DNA of 41,979 bases from Luteolibacter sp. (lineage in GTDB: Bacteria; Verrucomicrobiota; Verrucomicrobiia; Verrucomicrobiales; Akkermansiaceae): the NCBI GenBank assembly GCA_030696085.1, contig JAUYNL010000041.1, positions 1 through 41,979 on the forward strand, in the 5' to 3' direction. A model generated the notes under the pieces. That model saw only the letters and a list, made by a program, of their open reading frames with translations. It searched no databases and was not told the origin of the DNA. A program made the position numbers and the translations under genes. Positions 38,549-41,979 of this stretch are shown piece by piece (position 1 is the stretch's first letter; each line of letters opens with the position of its first letter).

Positions 38549-40216
38549 ATGAACCCGGAACTCCCCCCGATGCCCGTCCGGCGTCTTCACAATTACCTCT
38601 ACTGTCCGCGATTGTTCTACCTGCAATGGGTGGAGGATTTGTTCGTGGAGAACGCCGAGACCACTTCCGGCTCCGCGGTTCACAAGCGGGTGGATGAGCC
38701 TTCGCATTTGCGCGAACAGGATCTGGACATGAGCGAACGGGCGGCGCTCCGCTCGGTGGCGGTGCATTCTGAGACCCTCGGTCTGACCGGTGTCGTGGAT
38801 CTGATCGAGGATACAGGAAACGGGCGGCAGTTGCTGGACTACAAACGCGGTGCACCACGCCGCGACGAGGACGGGAATCTCGTGGCCAAGGAGAATGATG
38901 CCGCGCAACTCGCGTCCTACGCGCTGCTTCTGCGGGAAGAGGGAATCGAAATCGCGCGGGCCTCCGTTTACTACGCGGCGGAGAAAAAGCGGGTGCCGGT
39001 GCCGCTCACCGAAGCATTGTTTGCAAGCACCCTGCAAACCCTCCGCGACGCGCGCGCAGTGGCGGCATCCGGCGTGTGCCCGCCGCCGCTGCGGAATGAT
39101 CCGCGTTGCCTCCATTGTTCCGCCTACTCCGTTTGCCTGCCGAATGAATCATCCTATTGGGCCGGTCTGCTGCCGGACGCGCCGAAGGACAAGGAACCAC
39201 CGCGCCCGCCGGGAGACGAGGGCGAGATCGTGATCGTGCAGAATCCCAGGGCTTACGTGGGAAGGCGGGGAGGGGAGATGACGGTCACGTTGGAAAGTGA
39301 AATCCTAACGAAGCATCCACTCGAACAGGTCCAGGCGGTTTACATTTTCGGGGCGGTGCAAATGTCCACCCAGGCGGTGCAGGGATGCTTGGAGCGCTCG
39401 ATCCCCATCGCTTATTTCTCACCGGCGGGACGCTTCCTCGGAATGACCAGCGGCTTGCCGACTTCCGGCACGGACGCCCGGCAAGGGCAATACCGTCTTT
39501 TCTGCGAACCCGGCCTCCGGGCCAAACTGGCTGCAAGCATTCTATCCGCAAAGATTCACAACCAACGTGTCCTTCTCATGCGCAATGGTGATGCGCCCAA
39601 GGTGGTCATCGATCAGATGGCCTCACTCCGCGATCAGGCAGGTAGTGGCGACTACACGCTCGACAGTCTGCGAGGCATCGAAGGTAGCGCTGCGGCGCTT
39701 TATTTTGAATACTTCGGGACGATGCTGAAGGGCACGGCATTCGAGAACTTTGATTTCAACGGCCGCAACCGCCGCCCGCCCAAAGACCCTGTCAATGCCT
39801 TGCTCTCCCAAGGCTATTCGATTCTCGCCAAGGAACTCACCGGCATGTGCCATGCCGTCGGGCTCGATCCGTTTCTCGGATTTCTCCATCAGCCCCGTTA
39901 CGGACGCCCGGCTCTCGCGCTGGATCTGATGGAGGAGTTCCGGCCCTTGCTGGCGGATTCCGTGGCGATTTCCCTGCTGAACCGTCGTGAGCTCGATGTC
40001 GGGGACTTTACCCGCACCACGCGCGGTACGTTCATGGGAGATGAAGCGCGCAAACAATTCTGGCGGGCCTGGTTTCGCAGGATGGACACCGAGGTTTCCC
40101 ATCCGCAGTTCGGCTATAAGATGAGCTATCGGCGTATGCTCGACGTGCAAACCCGGCAGTTCTGGCGCTTCTGCCGTGGCGAGGCGACGGAATATCACGC
40201 CTTCACCACCCGCTGA
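38549..40216 (+). CDS. cas4-cas1: Cas4-Cas1 fusion adaptation protein
   Basis: This 555-residue fusion trims prespacers (Cas4) and integrates them into the array (Cas1 with Cas2). The Cas4 part (about 1-205) has the first iron-sulfur cysteine Cys19 (NYLYCPRLFY), RecB-type nuclease motifs LTGVVDLIED and LLDYKRG, QLASYALLL, and the distal cysteines in CLHCSAYSVC. The Cas1 part (about 225-555) carries the metal ligands Glu378 (LRGIEGSAA), His447 (GFLHQPRYG) and Glu462 (LALDLMEEFRP). Cas4-Cas1 fusions occur in type V-B loci and a few type I variants. The start is ATG 38549, and an ATG at 38539 is in another frame. cas2 starts 2 bases after the stop, so translation is probably coupled. Confidence 0.96.
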   Translation: MNPELPPMPVRRLHNYLYCPRLFYLQWVEDLFVENAETTSGSAVHKRVDEPSHLREQDLDMSERAALRSVAVHSETLGLTGVVDLIEDTGNGRQLLDYKRGAPRRDEDGNLVAKENDAAQLASYALLLREEGIEIARASVYYAAEKKRVPVPLTEALFASTLQTLRDARAVAASGVCPPPLRNDPRCLHCSAYSVCLPNESSYWAGLLPDAPKDKEPPRPPGDEGEIVIVQNPRAYVGRRGGEMTVTLESEILTKHPLEQVQAVYIFGAVQMSTQAVQGCLERSIPIAYFSPAGRFLGMTSGLPTSGTDARQGQYRLFCEPGLRAKLAASILSAKIHNQRVLLMRNGDAPKVVIDQMASLRDQAGSGDYTLDSLRGIEGSAAALYFEYFGTMLKGTAFENFDFNGRNRRPPKDPVNALLSQGYSILAKELTGMCHAVGLDPFLGFLHQPRYGRPALALDLMEEFRPLLADSVAISLLNRRELDVGDFTRTTRGTFMGDEARKQFWRAWFRRMDTEVSHPQFGYKMSYRRMLDVQTRQFWRFCRGEATEYHAFTTR

Positions 40217-40218
40217 CA

Positions 40219-40509
40219 ATGGCCCGCACCCGCTATCTGGTCTGTTATGACATTTGTCACCCGAAGCGCCTGAGGCAGGTGGCCAAGACCTGTGAATCCT
40301 ATGGTCAGCGTCTTCAATATTCGGTCTTCGAGTGCCCGCTTGATGATCTCCGATTTGAAAAGCTGCGCGCCGCCCTGGATGAAATCATCAAACATGATGA
40401 CGACCAGATTCTGTTTGTTTCCCTCGGCCCGGAAGGATCGAAGCAAATCTTCCGGATCGAAACGCTGGGCCTGCCCTACTCGGAGCGCTCGCGAGTCACG
40501 ATCATCTGA
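40219..40509 (+). CDS. cas2: CRISPR adaptation protein Cas2
   Basis: Cas2 dimers bridge two Cas1 dimers in the spacer-integration complex. The 96-residue protein has the ferredoxin-like fold signature starting RTRYLVCYDICHPKRLRQVAKTCESYG, with the conserved Asp in VCYDI, then LQYSVFECPLDDLRFEKL and DDQILFVSLGP. Length and order after cas4-cas1 fit the family. It ends the protein-coding part of the operon. The tracrRNA candidate begins within about 70 bases downstream. Whether this Cas2 retains any nuclease activity cannot be told from the sequence. Confidence 0.96.
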   Translation: MARTRYLVCYDICHPKRLRQVAKTCESYGQRLQYSVFECPLDDLRFEKLRAALDEIIKHDDDQILFVSLGPEGSKQIFRIETLGLPYSERSRVTII

Positions 40510-40572
40510 GCCGGGCCTGCTGGAAAATGCCGGGTGAGGAACGATTGTTCTTTCCAGATACGCGCATTTTAG

Positions 40573-40678
40573 CATTTTTGGTGTGGCCAAGTGCCACCGA
40601 CCGAATCCTTCCGCCTTTTGGATTCCAACTTCTTTGACATCACGAGTGCTGCGGTGCCGCGTCGCTTCCTAGGGAGCG
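40573..40678 (+). ncRNA. Candidate type V-B tracrRNA with split anti-repeat
   Basis: On the + strand, CCGCCTT (40611-40617) pairs with the last seven bases of the repeat (GAGGCGG), with one G-U. A small hairpin TTGG-ATT-CCAA (40618-40628) follows. Then 40630-40654 pairs with repeat positions 2-26 in antiparallel order with three mismatches and one G-U, including nine perfect pairs to CCGCAGCAC. This two-part anti-repeat separated by a hairpin is the layout known for Cas12b tracrRNAs. A 6-bp hairpin CGCTTC (40663-40668) / GGAGCG (40673-40678) follows and may mark the 3' end. The alternative stem GAATCC (40603-40608) / GGATTC (40620-40625) is possible. The 5' and 3' ends are inferred. No promoter was securely identified. 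Confidence 0.78.
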
Positions 40679-40811
40679 CTCGCAGGTCCCCATCCATAAA
40701 GGCCTCCGCGCATTTTTAGCGCGATTTCAGGCAAGAGGAACCACGCTTTCCGCGCCACGCTCGCGGGCGCAGCAAAAAACCATTGATCTATATGCGCTGC
40801 GAGCGCCCGCT
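40679..40811 (+). promoter_or_regulatory. Presumed CRISPR leader
   Basis: These 133 bases lie between the tracrRNA candidate and repeat 1. They contain a 5-bp stem CGCGC / GCGCG around ATTTTTA (about 40707-40723), and GCGCT (40794-40798) / AGCGC (40802-40806) just before the first repeat. The position next to cas2 and the inferred array direction make this the leader side. No clear -35/-10 pair was identified. Confidence 0.5.
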
Positions 40812-41978
40812 GCCGCAGCACCCGTGATTCCAAAGAGATTGAGGCGGCCGAAGCGTTCCGCTTCCGCCGTGCAAGCTTCCATGCCGCAGCACCCGTGATT
40901 CCAAAGAGATTGAGGCGGAATCAAACTTCCGGCCAACGGTCAATTGATTGAGCCGCAGCACCCGTGATTCCAAAGAGATTGAGGCGGATTGGCTTCCGCG
41001 CCAATGAAGACGAAGGGAATTTGCCGCAGCACCCGTGATTCCAAAGAGATTGAGGCGGAAGCGGCAAACTTCCTTTTCTTCGGGGGTCCGGGCCGCAGCA
41101 CCCGTGATTCCAAAGAGATTGAGGCGGCGGTTCTTGCCGGGGGAAGTGTCCACAAGCCGCCGCCGCAGCACCCGTGATTCCAAAGAGATTGAGGCGGAAA
41201 CAAAGGTTGGCGCAAATTTGTTGTATGATTTGGCCGCAGCACCCGTGATTCCAAAGAGATTGAGGCGGGCGGAAGGAGCAGGCGTCTCCGCGGGTGCGCA
41301 GGAGCCGCAGCACCCGTGATTCCAAAGAGATTGAGGCGGGCGAGCCATGGCTCTTTCCGCGGTTGGGATCCCGGCCGCAGCACCCGTGATTCCAAAGAGA
41401 TTGAGGCGGCAGTGGTGGCACGGCGCAATGGAGCGCCGCCATCAGGCCGCAGCACCCGTGATTCCAAAGAGATTGAGGCGGTCCGAAATCACAGGCGGGT
41501 TCAAGGTAACTTCGAAGCCGCAGCACCCGTGATTCCAAAGAGATTGAGGCGGGTTCAAGATATCGTCGGAGTGCCCGCCAGGCTGATGCCGCAGCACCCG
41601 TGATTCCAAAGAGATTGAGGCGGGGAACACTATCCGGAGCCATCGCCACCCTCGCCGGGCCGCAGCACCCGTGATTCCAAAGAGATTGAGGCGGCGGCTT
41701 GTTGATATCCACCGTCGTTGCCGGGGTGAGCCGCAGCACCCGTGATTCCAAAGAGATTGAGGCGGTCCTCACCCCATTCCTTCAATCGCTTCTCACTTCG
41801 GCCGCAGCACCCGTGATTCCAAAGAGATTGAGGCGGGGAATCGGAAGACGACGTTCATTGGATCACTTCGGGCCGCAGCACCCGTGATTCCAAAGAGATT
41901 GAGGCGGCGGCTGAGTTGTTTTTGCAGGTCCGGGCCGCGCTGGCCGCAGCACCCGTGATTCCAAAGAGATTGAGGCGG
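40812..41978 (+). CRISPR. CRISPR array, 17 repeats and 16 spacers visible, continues beyond window
   Basis: Repeats are 36 bases, all identical, beginning GCCGCAGCACCCGTGATTCC and ending AAAGAGATTGAGGCGG. Repeat 1 is 40812-40847 and repeat 17 is 41943-41978. Spacers are 33-36 bases (most 35) and all different. The + strand orientation is supported by the anti-repeat layout and by resemblance of the repeat ends to the Alicyclobacillus acidoterrestris V-B repeat as remembered (GTCGGATCAC… and …GAGAAGTGGCAC). The crRNA would thus carry the GAGATTGAGGCGG end as its 5' handle. The array is cut by the window end, so the total spacer number is unknown. Confidence 0.98.
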
Positions 41979-41979
41979 A

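Noticed and set aside
40788..41887. Several open frames across the array encoding repeated NLFGITGAAA or VIPKRLRR peptides
   Set aside because: They are translations of CRISPR repeats. The repeat has no stop in these frames and no gene signals exist.
40600..41978. Array and tracrRNA transcribed from the minus strand
   Set aside because: The anti-repeat can pair in either orientation, but only the + orientation gives the repeat-3'-end block first, then a hairpin, then the second block, as in known V-B tracrRNAs. Repeat ends also resemble a known V-B repeat in that direction. Not excluded without RNA data.

Overview
The window looks like a chromosomal segment of a Verrucomicrobiota bacterium, probably class Verrucomicrobiae. 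This is inferred from GC-rich housekeeping genes with few Shine-Dalgarno sites, a giant secreted protein with the LLEYALGTDP-type C-terminus typical of the phylum, abundant REP/RAYT elements, and a Cas12b that by memory most resembles the one from the verrucomicrobium Opitutaceae TAV5. No rRNA or tRNA gene was seen.

Layout. 1-0.87 kb: the cut-off end of a RAYT transposase, a probable gene remnant and a small AT-rich exported protein. 0.9-8.4 kb: a membrane-anchored HEAT-like protein and carB. carB carries an in-frame RAYT transposase inside its reading frame. Its 3' end is duplicated on the far side of a convergent type II restriction-modification pair, as expected for insertion with a long target duplication. 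8.4-22.8 kb: ordinary chromosome with a lipoprotein, cysE and a divergent CymR-like Rrf2 regulator whose start codons overlap, two tail-anchored coiled-coil proteins, a SET-domain methyltransferase, an exported protein, parB, a COG2509 flavoprotein, aguB, valS, two small proteins, gntK and proB. 22.8-32.9 kb: a very large secreted metzincin-like protease, menB, an RDD membrane protein and a Ski2-like helicase.

32.9-34.15 kb is a gene-poor junction holding the frameshifted N-terminal remnant of an integron-type tyrosine recombinase, 18 units of a 21-bp tandem repeat and REP-like hairpins. From 34.15 kb to the window end lies a complete type V-B CRISPR-Cas system on the + strand: a very large cas12b (1461 aa), a cas4-cas1 fusion, cas2, a sequence with the properties of the tracrRNA, a short leader, and an array of at least 17 identical 36-nt repeats that runs off the window.

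The system should work as follows. Cas4-Cas1 and Cas2 capture spacers. The tracrRNA anti-repeat pairs with crRNA repeats, and Cas12b uses its single RuvC site to cut matching DNA. Together with the RM pair, the window encodes two independent DNA-defence systems, each beside traces of mobile DNA. The least expected observations are the transposase inside carB, the 136-bp duplication around the RM cassette, and the split anti-repeat that identifies the tracrRNA and the array orientation.
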